Source: RUG023 sp900315435
Lineage (GTDB): Bacteria; Spirochaetota; Spirochaetia; Sphaerochaetales; Sphaerochaetaceae
Reading direction: 5' to 3'
Assembly (NCBI GenBank): GCA_902788205.1
Contig: CADAJJ010000007.1
Span: 1 to 64,000, forward strand
Length of the DNA stretch: 64,000 bases
Shown: positions 33,922 to 45,895 of the stretch, piece after piece
Position numbering within the stretch: the stretch's first letter is position 1
How the letters are laid out: the number at the start of each line of letters is the position of its first letter
Notes under the pieces: model-generated
The model's database searches: none
What the model was told of the DNA's origin: nothing
The model's input: only the letters and a program-made list of their open reading frames with translations
Translations under genes and position numbers: made by a program

Positions 33922-34716
33922 ATGAACGAAACGCTCACCCTTTTGATGAAACGGCGTACGGTCCGCGCCTATCAGGACAGGCCAATCTCTGATGCCGACA
34001 AGCTGGCCATCCAGCAGGCGACGCTCCGCGCTCCGACGGGGGGGAACATGGCTCCTTACGCCATCATCGATGTCCAAAATCCCCGGAAGAAGGCCAAGCT
34101 GGCCGACCTCTGCGACCACCAGCCGATGATCGCCAAGGCACCCATGGTGTGGGTCTACGTGCTCGACTGGCAGAAATGGTACGACTGGTTCCGCCTGGAC
34201 CACTGTGACGAGAAGAGCGGCATTCCGATGCATACTCCTTCCCTTGGCGATCTGGATATCAGCCTGCAGGACGCCTTGATTGCCGCCCAGACCAGCGTGA
34301 TCGCCGCCGAGTCCCTCGGCATCGGTTCCTGCTACATCGGCGACATCATCGAGAATGGCGAGGAGGTGCAGAAGCTGTTGGACCTTCCCCGTTTCACCAT
34401 GCCCGCATGCATGCTGATTTTCGGCTACAAACCGGTCCATGACCACGAGTTGCCGCTTGAGGAGCGCTGCCCCGTCAAGGATATGTTCATGACCGACAGC
34501 TACCACCACCGTCCGCTTGAGGAAATCCAAAAAGCCTACCACGAACAGGAAGCGAAGGGCCGCAGCGTGGGACGCCTTCCCTACGAAGGGAAGGGAAGCC
34601 TGGCGGACTACTATTTCAGACGCAAGTACACAAGCCTGTTCATGAAGGAAATGACCCGGTCGATGCAGTACTGGCTGAGGAGATGGTGTGATGGAGATGC
34701 GCACGTACAGAAATGA
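33922..34716 (+). CDS. Nitroreductase-family flavoprotein
   Basis: A 264-residue NAD(P)H-dependent FMN enzyme. The N-terminal KRRTVRAYQDRPISDADK and APTGGNMAPYAIIDV are the FMN-binding signature, and ESLGIGSCYIGDIIENGEEV is the second conserved block. The tail of about 50 residues after the core is charged. Physiological acceptors are unknown. No good ribosome site precedes the ATG; TATCAT ends seven bases upstream, but without a convincing -35. The stop overlaps the next gene's start. Confidence 0.9.
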   Translation: MNETLTLLMKRRTVRAYQDRPISDADKLAIQQATLRAPTGGNMAPYAIIDVQNPRKKAKLADLCDHQPMIAKAPMVWVYVLDWQKWYDWFRLDHCDEKSGIPMHTPSLGDLDISLQDALIAAQTSVIAAESLGIGSCYIGDIIENGEEVQKLLDLPRFTMPACMLIFGYKPVHDHELPLEERCPVKDMFMTDSYHHRPLEEIQKAYHEQEAKGRSVGRLPYEGKGSLADYYFRRKYTSLFMKEMTRSMQYWLRRWCDGDAHVQK

Positions 34717-35074
34717 CGACATCGAGTCGATGCGCCAGATTTGGAACGAAGCAGCCAAGGCAGACACCGCCTTTCCCCAGGATGAGCCTCTGGCCAAGGA
34801 GCAGGATCCCTCCTTCTTCGCAGAACGAAGTCTCAGCGCGGTCGCCGATGAAGACAACTGCAGTGCGACAATCGCCATCAAGCACGGCAAACACGTCGGG
34901 GAACGGCAAGTCGGCCGTCAGTTTCTCCCATTCCACGTCTCCAACGCAAGCATGATCCTCCTTTACGGAAAGCTTGGCTTCCGCAGTCTCGGAATACGAA
35001 AAAAAGGGTACCGTCTCCCTGACGGCCGATACGGAGACTTCCGGTTCTTCGTCTACCCGCTGGAGCGCATATGA
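34691..35074 (+). pseudogene. Internally shortened GNAT acetyltransferase gene
   Basis: The 127-residue product begins like a GNAT acetyltransferase (RNDDIESMRQIWNEAAKADTAFPQDEP) and ends like one (LYGKLGFRSLGIRKKGYRLPDGRYGDFRFFVYPLE). Between them the acetyl-CoA-binding core is cut to a remnant (GKHVGERQVG), some 30-40 residues shorter than complete relatives, and the strand that normally precedes the pyrophosphate loop is missing. The frame is intact, so this looks like in-frame decay rather than a frameshift. GAGGAG is eight bases before the ATG. It overlaps both neighbours (nitroreductase end, membrane-protein start), so translation of this stretch may still matter for coupling. Confidence 0.5.
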
Positions 35075-35655
35075 GCCTTCTCGACCGTTTCACCCAGAAG
35101 CACCTAGGCATGAACCTCAAGAACTACGAGAAAACCGTCCCTTCGCTGCGCAACTCGGTCGACTTCGACCCCGTCGGCCATGCCAAGGTGGAAATCCGTC
35201 TTCCCGAAGATCCCTACGAGCCGATGACGGCCTTTCCGAGGGGGCAGTTGAAGCAGGAAGTTTTCGACTACCTGGACCGGCGCAACGCCGCCATCCCTTC
35301 GCTCTACCAGATCAACCTGACCATCCACGGCCACTACACCAACGAAGAGCAGAAACGCCTGACCATGCTGATCAAGCGCCACTACGACTTGCAGCTGTTG
35401 ATGAAGCAGGACGTCTACAACTTCTTGGCGTTCAAGTCGCTGGCCCTTTTCTTGCTCGGCGTCTGCGTGATTCTGCTGATGAAGATCATTCCCCTGTTCG
35501 ACGGGTCCCTGCTCCAGCAAGTGGTTTCCACGGTAGGCTCTTTCGCGCTGTGGGAGGCTGCCGATACCCTGATCCTCGAGCGACGGGAGGTCCGTCACGA
35601 GATGCTGGATATCGCCCAATACTCCCTCTGCCACATCAACTTCGTCGAAGATTGA
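35071..35655 (+). CDS. Membrane protein of unknown function
   Basis: A 194-residue protein that I do not recognise. The first 120 residues are soluble and charged, then two hydrophobic segments follow (about 123-142, FLAFKSLALFLLGVCVILLM; and about 152-165), with WEAADTLILERREVRHEM after them. It overlaps the preceding gene by four bases (ATGA), so it is translated in the same unit. It ends next to the convergent esterase stop. The pattern suggests an inner-membrane protein with a cytoplasmic N-terminal domain. Confidence 0.7.
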   Translation: MSLLDRFTQKHLGMNLKNYEKTVPSLRNSVDFDPVGHAKVEIRLPEDPYEPMTAFPRGQLKQEVFDYLDRRNAAIPSLYQINLTIHGHYTNEEQKRLTMLIKRHYDLQLLMKQDVYNFLAFKSLALFLLGVCVILLMKIIPLFDGSLLQQVVSTVGSFALWEAADTLILERREVRHEMLDIAQYSLCHINFVED

Positions 35656-36315
35656 TCAACCCCAGATGAAGGGGACGTTCCCTCTCAGCTGGGTCGCAAT
35701 CATACCGGCGATGCTCTGCGCCCCGTAACGGGAAAGATGGGTGTTGTCCTCCTTCCCTTCGGGATAGTTCGGCCACGTACCGGCCGGCAGTTGGTTGAAC
35801 AGTCTGCGGGAACCCTCCGGCCCTAACCGCTGGTATAGCTGCAGTGTCAGCTCATGCATCGGAACGAAGCGTACGGAAAGCTCGTCGGCCACCGCCTTGG
35901 CTGCGGCAGGATACTCCCCGTGGGTCGCCAAGGCATCGTCCCCGTCAAAACGTCTGCGCTCGATCGAGGAGAGGATGACCGGATGACCGCCCTTTTCCCT
36001 GATTTCCCCTACCATTCTCCGGAGATTTTCCTGATAGCTGCCCCATGGATCAGTGTGACGCCTTTCATCTTCTTTCGCATCATTATGTCCGAACTGGATG
36101 ACCACCCAATCCCCTTTGCATACGTTTTCGAGCATCGCCCCGTAGACACCGCTTGCGATCGCGCTTCTCGTGGAAAGACCATTGACCGCCCGGTTGTCCA
36201 AATCCCATCCGCCAGCAAGAAAGCTATCAAAGCACATCCCCCAGCCTGTCTCCGGCCAGGTTTCCATCCGTTTGTTCGCGCAGGTGGAATCCCCAAGCAA
36301 AAATACTGTCGCCAT
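35656..36315 (-). CDS. SGNH-hydrolase, rhamnogalacturonan acetylesterase-like
   Basis: A 219-residue enzyme with all SGNH blocks: FLLGDSTCAN (nucleophile Ser), FGHNDAKED (block III) and DNTHLSRYGA (catalytic Asp/His). This set is that of the RhgT/YesT rhamnogalacturonan acetylesterases, which remove acetyl groups from pectin fragments. There is no signal peptide, so it would act on imported oligosaccharides in the cytoplasm. AAGGA is seven bases before the ATG; the in-frame extension upstream has no family similarity. It fits with the LplA-type importer in the window, but is not linked to it. Confidence 0.87.
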   Translation of the reverse strand: MATVFLLGDSTCANKRMETWPETGWGMCFDSFLAGGWDLDNRAVNGLSTRSAIASGVYGAMLENVCKGDWVVIQFGHNDAKEDERRHTDPWGSYQENLRRMVGEIREKGGHPVILSSIERRRFDGDDALATHGEYPAAAKAVADELSVRFVPMHELTLQLYQRLGPEGSRRLFNQLPAGTWPNYPEGKEDNTHLSRYGAQSIAGMIATQLRGNVPFIWG

Positions 36316-36390
36316 ACTTTCATCCTTGACAATGGTCCGCAATTGCAACCCATCTCTCCGAGTGTACCACATCAGGCTGGAAAAAATCCT

Positions 36391-36513
36391 GCTCGCGAGC
36401 CTCGTCTTACCCTGTTGGGCAAGGAACATGGCATTCCCCTGAAAACCATCCACATCACCACGAAAGAAGCCGCCCAAAAGGTGCCTGCCCCGGTGACGAC
36501 CTACGCTCTGTTC
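36391..36513 (+). pseudogene. Relic of a YoaP-type C-terminal domain
   Basis: The plus-strand reading ARE...KEHGIPLKTIHITTKEAA followed by QKVPAPVTTYALF matches my memory of the C-terminal domain of YoaP-like acetyltransferases (a Gly-Ile-Pro turn, a helix with Ala-Gln, a Pro-x-x-Thr-Thr/Phe-x-Leu-Phe strand). The match stops at the undetermined base 36515, where a terminator begins on the other strand, and upstream it runs into the promoter side of the esterase gene. Only about 41 codons remain and no start is visible, so this is a fragment, not a gene. Confidence 0.4.
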
Positions 36514-36514
36514 C

Positions 36515-36554
36515 NAAAAAAAGAGACCCGAGTGTTTCCCTCACCCAGGTCTCT
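36515..36554 (-). terminator. Intrinsic terminator of the candidate small RNA
   Basis: On the minus strand a 7-bp stem AGAGACC/GGTCTCT, with inner pairing, is followed by seven T. Base 36515 is N, next to this homopolymer. Confidence 0.8.
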
Positions 36555-36626
36555 CTATCCCCCGTTGTTTTCACCACTTCTTCCATAACCGTGCAAGAAA
36601 AGGAAGAAGGTTCTGTTTCTCGGTAC
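36516..36626 (-). ncRNA. Candidate small RNA, about 110 nt
   Basis: A transcription unit with promoter and terminator but no coding sequence. The promoter (36633-36661) predicts a 5' end near 36626. Inside lies an 8-bp hairpin, CTTCTTCC with GGAAGAAG (36577-36584 and 36602-36609), and the unit ends in a strong terminator. A short frame from an ATG within it would read through the terminator, so it is not coding. It does not look like SRP RNA (no GGAAGG-AGCA loop), 6S or tmRNA. Confidence 0.45.
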
Positions 36627-36632
36627 AGCTAC

Positions 36633-36661
36633 ATATTACATACAACATCCGAAGTTTGCAA
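36633..36661 (-). promoter_or_regulatory. Promoter of the candidate small RNA
   Basis: On the minus strand TTGCAA (36656-36661), 17 bases and TAATAT (36633-36638), in an AT-rich stretch with no gene. Confidence 0.6.
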
Positions 36662-36969
36662 GGGATTTCTTAATATTTCTTTATATTTAAAGGAATTACA
36701 AATGTCAGAAGTTTCTATCACATGGTACATGCTTTGCACATCATCCATACTTTGTCCAAACTTCCTTCACCTCTTTTCCATCATCTATCCTCTTTACACA
36801 TCGAGAGTTCCAGGGAAAAGCCGCTGTGACAGAACAACGAAGCGGCACATATCGCAAGATGGCAGATGTCATTTCGTTGGACGGATATGGTACCGATTGC
36901 AAAGCGGACAGAAAAAGCGCGCACTTCCCTTTTGTGCGAGGTTTGAGCGAACCTTCCGCGAAAACCATA
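36662..36969. other. Non-coding stretch between the small RNA promoter and the patatin gene's terminator
   Basis: About 310 bases. Short frames on both strands have no family features or ribosome sites. Composition changes from AT-rich (36660-36760) to average. I see nothing else in it. Confidence 0.5.
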
Positions 36970-36995
36970 GGAAAACAACCGGGCAGATTTCCCGG
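36970..36995 (-). terminator. Probable terminator after the patatin gene
   Basis: On the minus strand CCGGG-AAATCTG-CCCGG is followed by TTGTTTTCC, starting about 22 bases after the stop codon. Confidence 0.45.
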
Positions 36996-37017
36996 CCGGC
37001 AAAGGAACAGAAGAACG

Positions 37018-39255
37018 TCATTCGATGATGCCGATGGAAAAGCTCGTCTTCCCGTCGGCTGAATAACCGAACAGAGCTACCCAGTTTCCCAGCGGTGTCT
37101 GCATGCCGACACCGGCCTCAAGCCCGATATCCCAGTTCCGGTTGTGGAAATACGCGCCCTCCATTTCCCCCTTGAAAGGCTCGTAGTCATCCATCACGCC
37201 CCCGGCAACACGGGAAACGAAATAGACAGGAAACAGGAACTGCACGGGAAGACGCATGCGGTAACGGACCATGGCAAGGGCACTGCTTCTGCGCAGGGTT
37301 CCGTAGCGGTATCCCGGCATGCCGTCGAAGCCACCGATGTCGGCGTAGGACATGTCCAAACCATCCGGACCGTCGAGCATGTCGAAGCGGAACCCATAAC
37401 CAACCATATGGGCACCACCGGAAAGAACGGCATCCTGCCGGAAATCCCCTTGGAGCGACCAGAAGAAGTCATCAGGAACAGAGATGCCGTTCTCCTCCTT
37501 CACGCTGAAGCGGACACCGTTCTCGATCATGCTGTGATGGATGCGCGTGTCGATCACCAGCCCAATCGAACCATATCCCATGTTGTATTGCTTTTTCTGC
37601 TCGTGCACGTAGGCGTTTCGAAGTCCGGCAAGTAGTTCGAGCTGCAGGAAGTTGGCATAGTTGTAGGCGAGTCCTACCCGCAAGTCTCCGCCGTGGTCGA
37701 TGGGGGAAAGCCGCTCCGAATTGGCGTCGTGGGTCTGGATCGAGTAACTCCCGATTCCAGCCATTCCCTCGATTCCCATGGCGATCTGGTGGGAGTTGGT
37801 CGTCATCAACGGCACCCACGCCCCCACCACCAACGAGGAGACGGTACCCTGTCGCAAGTCGATGGAGAAGTCGAACTTGTGCTTGGTCACTTCAGAGAAA
37901 AGGAAGGTCTCGCGAAATTGGAAACCCATCCACATCGGCGTGTCGCTGACGTAGTTGTTGTTGGAGAAACCCAGAGAGCCGTATGCGGAAAGCTGGAAGC
38001 GGTTGGACGGAATGTCATAGTACTCATAGTTGATCAACAACGTCTCGCTGTAGGGATTGTCGTCATGGCGCACATCGTAGCTGATGCTGGAGAGCTTGTT
38101 GTTGTACTTCACCCTCTCCAGGTATTTGAGCAACCGCTGGCGATTCTTCTCGTCCAGTTTCTCGCCAAGCATGAAATGGAAGGCCTCCGGCCCAATGACA
38201 AAGGCATGCTCCACTTTTGAGCGGTCATGCACCTCTACCGAGCGGATTGCCCGTTCATCCTCGTTCCAATACTGGGGACGGTCTGGATCCTTGGGAACCA
38301 AGTCCCTGCCATCGGAGCGTAGCTGCCAGGCCAACTTGCGGAATTCCTCCTCATGCGCATCCACCGCCTTTTTTCCGGCAACATACATGTCGGAAAACTT
38401 GTCGAAAGCAAGCATGGTCTGCATGTTGTTCTCGATGTCTGGGACAATCAGGATGTCCGCGTTCGGATACTGGTATTCCATACTCGGCGTCATTATAGCC
38501 AGCAACCTTCCTGCCACGCCGAGGAAGTTCTGCATGTCCTTGCGGGTCGGCTTGGCGTTGGGACTGACATCCATGGCGATGACATAATCCGCCCCCAGCT
38601 CCCGGGCCAAGTCGATGGGAAGGTTGTCCACCATGCCGCCGTCCATGGCGTAGGAACCATCCTCCTGCGGATAGGGGGCGAAGACCAGCGGAATGGAAAG
38701 GCTGGAACGCACGGCGGTCACCAGGGAACCATGGTCATACACAATCCGTTCTCCGGTCAGCGCGTCGGTCGCCACCGCCCGGAAAGGAATGTCCAGCTGG
38801 TCGAAATCCGTGATGCCGGCTTTGCTTCCATACAGTTCGTTCATCATGGCCAGCACCGCATGGTCCTCGGAGATATTGGAGAACTCCCCCACCTCATGGT
38901 TCCCAAAGGAAAGGGAGATGATGTTGCCATTGTGCTTTTCCTGGGGACCGGAAAACGTGGGCACCCTCGGGGAAACAGGTTTCAGGACGATATCAAGGAT
39001 ATTATGGGATTGCACGTATCCAGCTATCTGGCTCGGCGTGTAACCGGTGGCGTACATGCTGCCAATCAAAGCACCGATACTGGTTCCCAGGACCATGTCG
39101 ACCGGAATGCCATAGGCCTCCAGCTTCTCAAGAAGCGCAACCTCGGCATAGCCGCGCGCTCCACCACCCCCGAGGACCACCGCGACCTTTCCCCCTTTGG
39201 CGGGAAGCGGGAACAGAACGACACATACCATCACCAATACACACAGATGCTTCAT
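37018..39255 (-). CDS. Patatin-like phospholipase with C-terminal beta-barrel (type Vd, PlpD-like)
   Basis: A 745-residue secreted protein. Signal peptide at 1-20. Residues 22-310 are a patatin lipase: oxyanion loop GGGGARGYAE, nucleophile Ser59 in GTSIG, and catalytic Asp205 in DGGMVDN. A middle section (about 330-430) is of POTRA-like length, and residues about 430-745 alternate polar and hydrophobic residues, rich in Gly, Tyr and Phe, and end in GKTSFSIGIIE, a beta-barrel C-terminal strand. This order is that of PlpD/FplA type Vd autotransporters, which place a phospholipase A1 on the outer membrane surface. It shows that the cell has an outer membrane. AAGGTG is five bases before the ATG; it is a single gene with its own terminator. 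Confidence 0.88.
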   Translation of the reverse strand: MKHLCVLVMVCVVLFPLPAKGGKVAVVLGGGGARGYAEVALLEKLEAYGIPVDMVLGTSIGALIGSMYATGYTPSQIAGYVQSHNILDIVLKPVSPRVPTFSGPQEKHNGNIISLSFGNHEVGEFSNISEDHAVLAMMNELYGSKAGITDFDQLDIPFRAVATDALTGERIVYDHGSLVTAVRSSLSIPLVFAPYPQEDGSYAMDGGMVDNLPIDLARELGADYVIAMDVSPNAKPTRKDMQNFLGVAGRLLAIMTPSMEYQYPNADILIVPDIENNMQTMLAFDKFSDMYVAGKKAVDAHEEEFRKLAWQLRSDGRDLVPKDPDRPQYWNEDERAIRSVEVHDRSKVEHAFVIGPEAFHFMLGEKLDEKNRQRLLKYLERVKYNNKLSSISYDVRHDDNPYSETLLINYEYYDIPSNRFQLSAYGSLGFSNNNYVSDTPMWMGFQFRETFLFSEVTKHKFDFSIDLRQGTVSSLVVGAWVPLMTTNSHQIAMGIEGMAGIGSYSIQTHDANSERLSPIDHGGDLRVGLAYNYANFLQLELLAGLRNAYVHEQKKQYNMGYGSIGLVIDTRIHHSMIENGVRFSVKEENGISVPDDFFWSLQGDFRQDAVLSGGAHMVGYGFRFDMLDGPDGLDMSYADIGGFDGMPGYRYGTLRRSSALAMVRYRMRLPVQFLFPVYFVSRVAGGVMDDYEPFKGEMEGAYFHNRNWDIGLEAGVGMQTPLGNWVALFGYSADGKTSFSIGIIE

Positions 39256-39314
39256 GGATTCACCTTATCGGAAAACCCGCTTGAAGTATAGAAGCCTTTC
39301 GGTTTTACGGTCTG

Positions 39315-39351
39315 GAAAAACAAATCGGACACCCCTTTCGGAGTGCCCGAT
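39315..39351 (-). terminator. Intrinsic terminator of nifJ
   Basis: On the minus strand ATCGGGCAC pairs with GTGTCCGAT (one mismatch) and is followed by TTTGTTTTT. Confidence 0.8.
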
Positions 39352-39375
39352 CGTTTACCTTGCGGTAATCGGATC

Positions 39376-42921
<3,546 letters not shown>

Positions 42922-43256
42922 TTTACACTCCATTTTCTAGAAAATTTGAATCGTCCTTGCAGACATCCAATTTACAAACAACACAACAAAACGAGGGCAC
43001 AATACCCCCATTTAAGCAAATCCATTTTACTTCATAGCCTGTATGTTTGCAACACATTGGGAATGGCGGTTTCGAGAGCCCGCATGGGAAAAAGGCAAGG
43101 CAAGCGCCTCTCCTTGACCTGCCCCAAGGATGCCGCAACCATGCGCGAATGGAAAAGAACGGCACGAAGGCCGCGTCCACAAGACGCAGGAAGGGCACCA
43201 CGCCTTTATTCCTGGGAGGGCCCCAATGCCATGGGCAATCAATCGTGGATACAGAA
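42922..43256. other. Long non-coding interval between nifJ and nrdJ
   Basis: With the nrdJ hairpin it forms a 392-base gap. It holds no supported gene. The minus strand has a second terminator (43089-43115) about 200 bases after the nrdJ stop, then AT-rich sequence near nifJ that must contain the nifJ promoter, for which I find no convincing -35/-10 pair. Confidence 0.5.
43089..43115 (-). terminator. Intrinsic terminator in the nrdJ-nifJ interval
   Basis: On the minus strand AAGG-A-GAGGC, loop GCTT and GCCTT-G-CCTT (nine pairs, one mismatch), then TTT. It is about 200 bases beyond the nrdJ stop. Confidence 0.6.
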
Positions 43257-43293
43257 GCGCCCCCGGGAAGGAGTTGCGATTCCCCAGGGGCGC
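43257..43293 (-). terminator. GC-rich hairpin just after nrdJ
   Basis: GCGCCCC pairs with GGGGCGC and an inner GGGAA with TTCCC. Only a weak T-containing tail (TTCTGT) follows, so it may be a weak terminator or a 3'-end protector. Confidence 0.5.
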
Positions 43294-43313
43294 GGAAATT
43301 TCGTCCTACAAGA

Positions 43314-45818
43314 TCAGCACTCGCTGTGCCCGCAGCTGAAGCACTTCTTGCAACCCTCGATGTTGACGAAGGTGGCATTGCCGCAGACCGGACAGATATC
43401 GGCCTTGATGCTGTTTTTGACCGGAAGGTTCAGCGAGAGCTGTCCGCTCTCCTCCTTCTCGTCATCGGCATCAGGCAGGTGCGCTGCCTGGGCGCTCTGG
43501 TCGCCCTCGGTCAGGCCGATATGCTCCTTCAGCACTTGGGCGATGGCGTCGGAAAGGCTGGAGACACGGTTCTTGCCAAAGCCGATCGCCCGTCCGCTGC
43601 CGATACCGCCGAGCTGGGCGATGATCGCCTCGGTCCGCTGCTTCGGGGTCAGCGGGCTGGGCATGCGCAAGAGCAGGCTGATCAGACGTCCGAGCCCCTC
43701 TGCGTCAGCCGCGACGTCGCTTCCCGCCTTGCCGACGTTGATGAAGACCTCGAAGGGGTTCTTCATATCCATGCCATCGCTGTTGACCGTCACGTACGCA
43801 GTACCGATCGGAGTAGACTTGCGGTAGGTGATGCCGCTGACATAGCTTGCCCTGACGCGGGCCTTCGGCTCCGCCGTGGCCATCACCTGCGGCTTTGTCT
43901 CCTCTTTTTTCTTCTCGTCGTCTTTCTTGGCTGTCAGGACCTGGGTGTCGCGCGAACCGTCACGGTAGGTGGTCCCGCCCTTGCATCCCAGCTCGTACAT
44001 CAGCTCGTAGAGCTTGCGGGTCTGCTCGACCGTGTAGTCCCTTGGCGTGTTGCAGGTCTTCGAGATCGAGGAGTCCACCCATTTCTGGATGGCGGCTTGG
44101 ACGCGCACATGCCCTTCCGGAGAAAGGTCCATGGCGCTGACAAAGTACGCCGGCCGTTTCTGGCCCGGGTGGGCTTTGACCCACTCGTCGTAGACCTTGA
44201 CACGCTCGATGTTGGTACCCATGCGGCCTTTGCGTTCCCACTCCCAGTAGTAATAGGGCTCGATGCCGGTCGACGTGTTGACCATCGTTCCTGTCGTCCC
44301 GGTCGGGGCCTGGGTGAGCAGCGTGACGTTGCGCAGGCCCTTCTCCCTGACCAGCTGCCGGATATCCTCCGGCATCTGCTTCATGAAGCCGCTCTCCAAC
44401 AGTTTGTCGGCGTCAAAGTACTGGAACTTACCCTTTTCCTGGGCCAGCTCCGCGCTCTCGCGATAGGCCTCGACGCAAATGAACTTGTATAGCTTGTCGA
44501 TGAACTTCAGCGACTCGTCGCTTCCGTAACCAAGCTCCAGGCGGATCAGCATGTCCGCAAGACCCATGGTCCCCAGTCCGATGCGGCGCTCCGACTGCTG
44601 GCGCTGGCGGTTCTGCTCAAAGAAGTAGGGAGTGTCGTCGATCACGTTGTCCAAGAAGCGGACCGAGTCGTGCACGACACGGGCAAGTTCATCCCACTTG
44701 ACCTGCTTGTTCTCGACGAACCGGGAAAGATTGATGGAACCAAGGTTGCAGACGCCCCACGGGGGAAGGCCCTGCTCGCCACAGGGGTTGGTGCTGTGGA
44801 TCGTGCAGTAGTACCAGGAGTTGCTCATCTTGTTGTAACGATCGATGAAGAAGACCCCCGGCTCGGCGCTCGCCCATGCGCTCTCGATGATGTTGTTCCA
44901 GATGTCACGGGCCTTGACGGTCTTGTAGACGATGACCTTGCCACCGTTCTTCTTCCACTCGTTCAGGTCTCCGTTCCACTTCGTGTCATAGGCCGGATCC
45001 TGGGTATCCGGGAAGACCAAGGCCCAATCCTTGTCGGCCTTGACGGCCGCCATGAAGTCATCGGTGATGCCGACAGAGATATTGGCGTTGGTGATCCTGC
45101 CCATTTCCCGCTTGCTGTTGATGAAGTCCAGCACATCCGGGTGCCAGACGTCGAGGATCAGCATCAGCGCGCCGCGGCGGCTGCCCCCCTGTTCGATCAG
45201 ACCGGTGACAAAGGAGAAGAGCGCCCCCCAGCTGACCGATCCGGAGGAACGGCCGTTGACCCCCTTGACGTAGCTGTGGCGGGGGCGGAGCGAGCTCAGG
45301 TTCATGCCGACACCGCCACCCCGGCTCATGATCTCCGTCATCTGTCCGAGGCTTTCCATGATTCCATGGCGGGAGTCCTTCGGAGAGGGGATGACATAGC
45401 AGTTGAAATAGGTCAGCTTCTGGTCGGTGCCCGCACCGGTCAGGATGCGGCCGCCGGGAACGAACTTCCAGTCGTCCAGAAGCCAGGCAAACTCCTTCTC
45501 CCATTTGGCGCGAATCTCTGGCTTCTCCTGGCTGGCCATGCCACGGGCGACACGAGCCTGCATCTCCTCCGGCTTGGTCTCCAGCGGCTTGTCGACCTGG
45601 TCCATCTTCACGTTGATGACGGTCCCGTCATCCAGCCTGACCGTGATGTCTTCCCCATTTTTCGCAGTCACCGTGCCAATTTCACGCTGGCTGGTTTTCG
45701 GGTTGCTGACCGCGACGACGATATCGCCGACCGCCAGCGTCTTCTTCTGCACGTCTTTCAGCGCATACCGATCGAGAAAAATTTTCCGCCCCAGCGGAGT
45801 GAGCTCGTTCTTAGCCAT
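43314..45818 (-). CDS. nrdJ: Adenosylcobalamin-dependent (class II) ribonucleotide reductase
   Basis: An 834-residue enzyme that makes deoxyribonucleotides with a radical from adenosylcobalamin, independent of oxygen. The N-terminal 100 residues form an extra small domain. The catalytic barrel shows NCYVIPSPKDSRHG, SRGGGVGMNLSSLRP, STNPCGEQGLPPWGVCNLGSINL, the GLGTMGLAD region and TQAPTGTTG. Residues about 665-760 are a TSCPD-type domain. The tail has CPVCGNATF...CKKCFSCGHSEC, Cys pairs that re-reduce the active site. Tandem NrdR boxes lie upstream. It complements the B12-controlled NrdD. Confidence 0.97.
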   Translation of the reverse strand: MAKNELTPLGRKIFLDRYALKDVQKKTLAVGDIVVAVSNPKTSQREIGTVTAKNGEDITVRLDDGTVINVKMDQVDKPLETKPEEMQARVARGMASQEKPEIRAKWEKEFAWLLDDWKFVPGGRILTGAGTDQKLTYFNCYVIPSPKDSRHGIMESLGQMTEIMSRGGGVGMNLSSLRPRHSYVKGVNGRSSGSVSWGALFSFVTGLIEQGGSRRGALMLILDVWHPDVLDFINSKREMGRITNANISVGITDDFMAAVKADKDWALVFPDTQDPAYDTKWNGDLNEWKKNGGKVIVYKTVKARDIWNNIIESAWASAEPGVFFIDRYNKMSNSWYYCTIHSTNPCGEQGLPPWGVCNLGSINLSRFVENKQVKWDELARVVHDSVRFLDNVIDDTPYFFEQNRQRQQSERRIGLGTMGLADMLIRLELGYGSDESLKFIDKLYKFICVEAYRESAELAQEKGKFQYFDADKLLESGFMKQMPEDIRQLVREKGLRNVTLLTQAPTGTTGTMVNTSTGIEPYYYWEWERKGRMGTNIERVKVYDEWVKAHPGQKRPAYFVSAMDLSPEGHVRVQAAIQKWVDSSISKTCNTPRDYTVEQTRKLYELMYELGCKGGTTYRDGSRDTQVLTAKKDDEKKKEETKPQVMATAEPKARVRASYVSGITYRKSTPIGTAYVTVNSDGMDMKNPFEVFINVGKAGSDVAADAEGLGRLISLLLRMPSPLTPKQRTEAIIAQLGGIGSGRAIGFGKNRVSSLSDAIAQVLKEHIGLTEGDQSAQAAHLPDADDEKEESGQLSLNLPVKNSIKADICPVCGNATFVNIEGCKKCFSCGHSEC

Positions 45819-45895
45819 GGGATCATTCTCCAGAAATGTATTCGTAGACAGCTACTAAGCCTACCATGGGAGAAGGTGATTTGCAAGGTCAAAAA

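Noticed and set aside
36516..36626. Candidate small RNA as SRP RNA or 6S RNA
   Set aside because: The conserved SRP loop is missing, and there is no long rod with a central bubble as in 6S RNA.
36591..37028. Short open frames between the acetylesterase and patatin genes
   Set aside because: No ribosome sites, no family features, and they cross the small-RNA promoter and a terminator.
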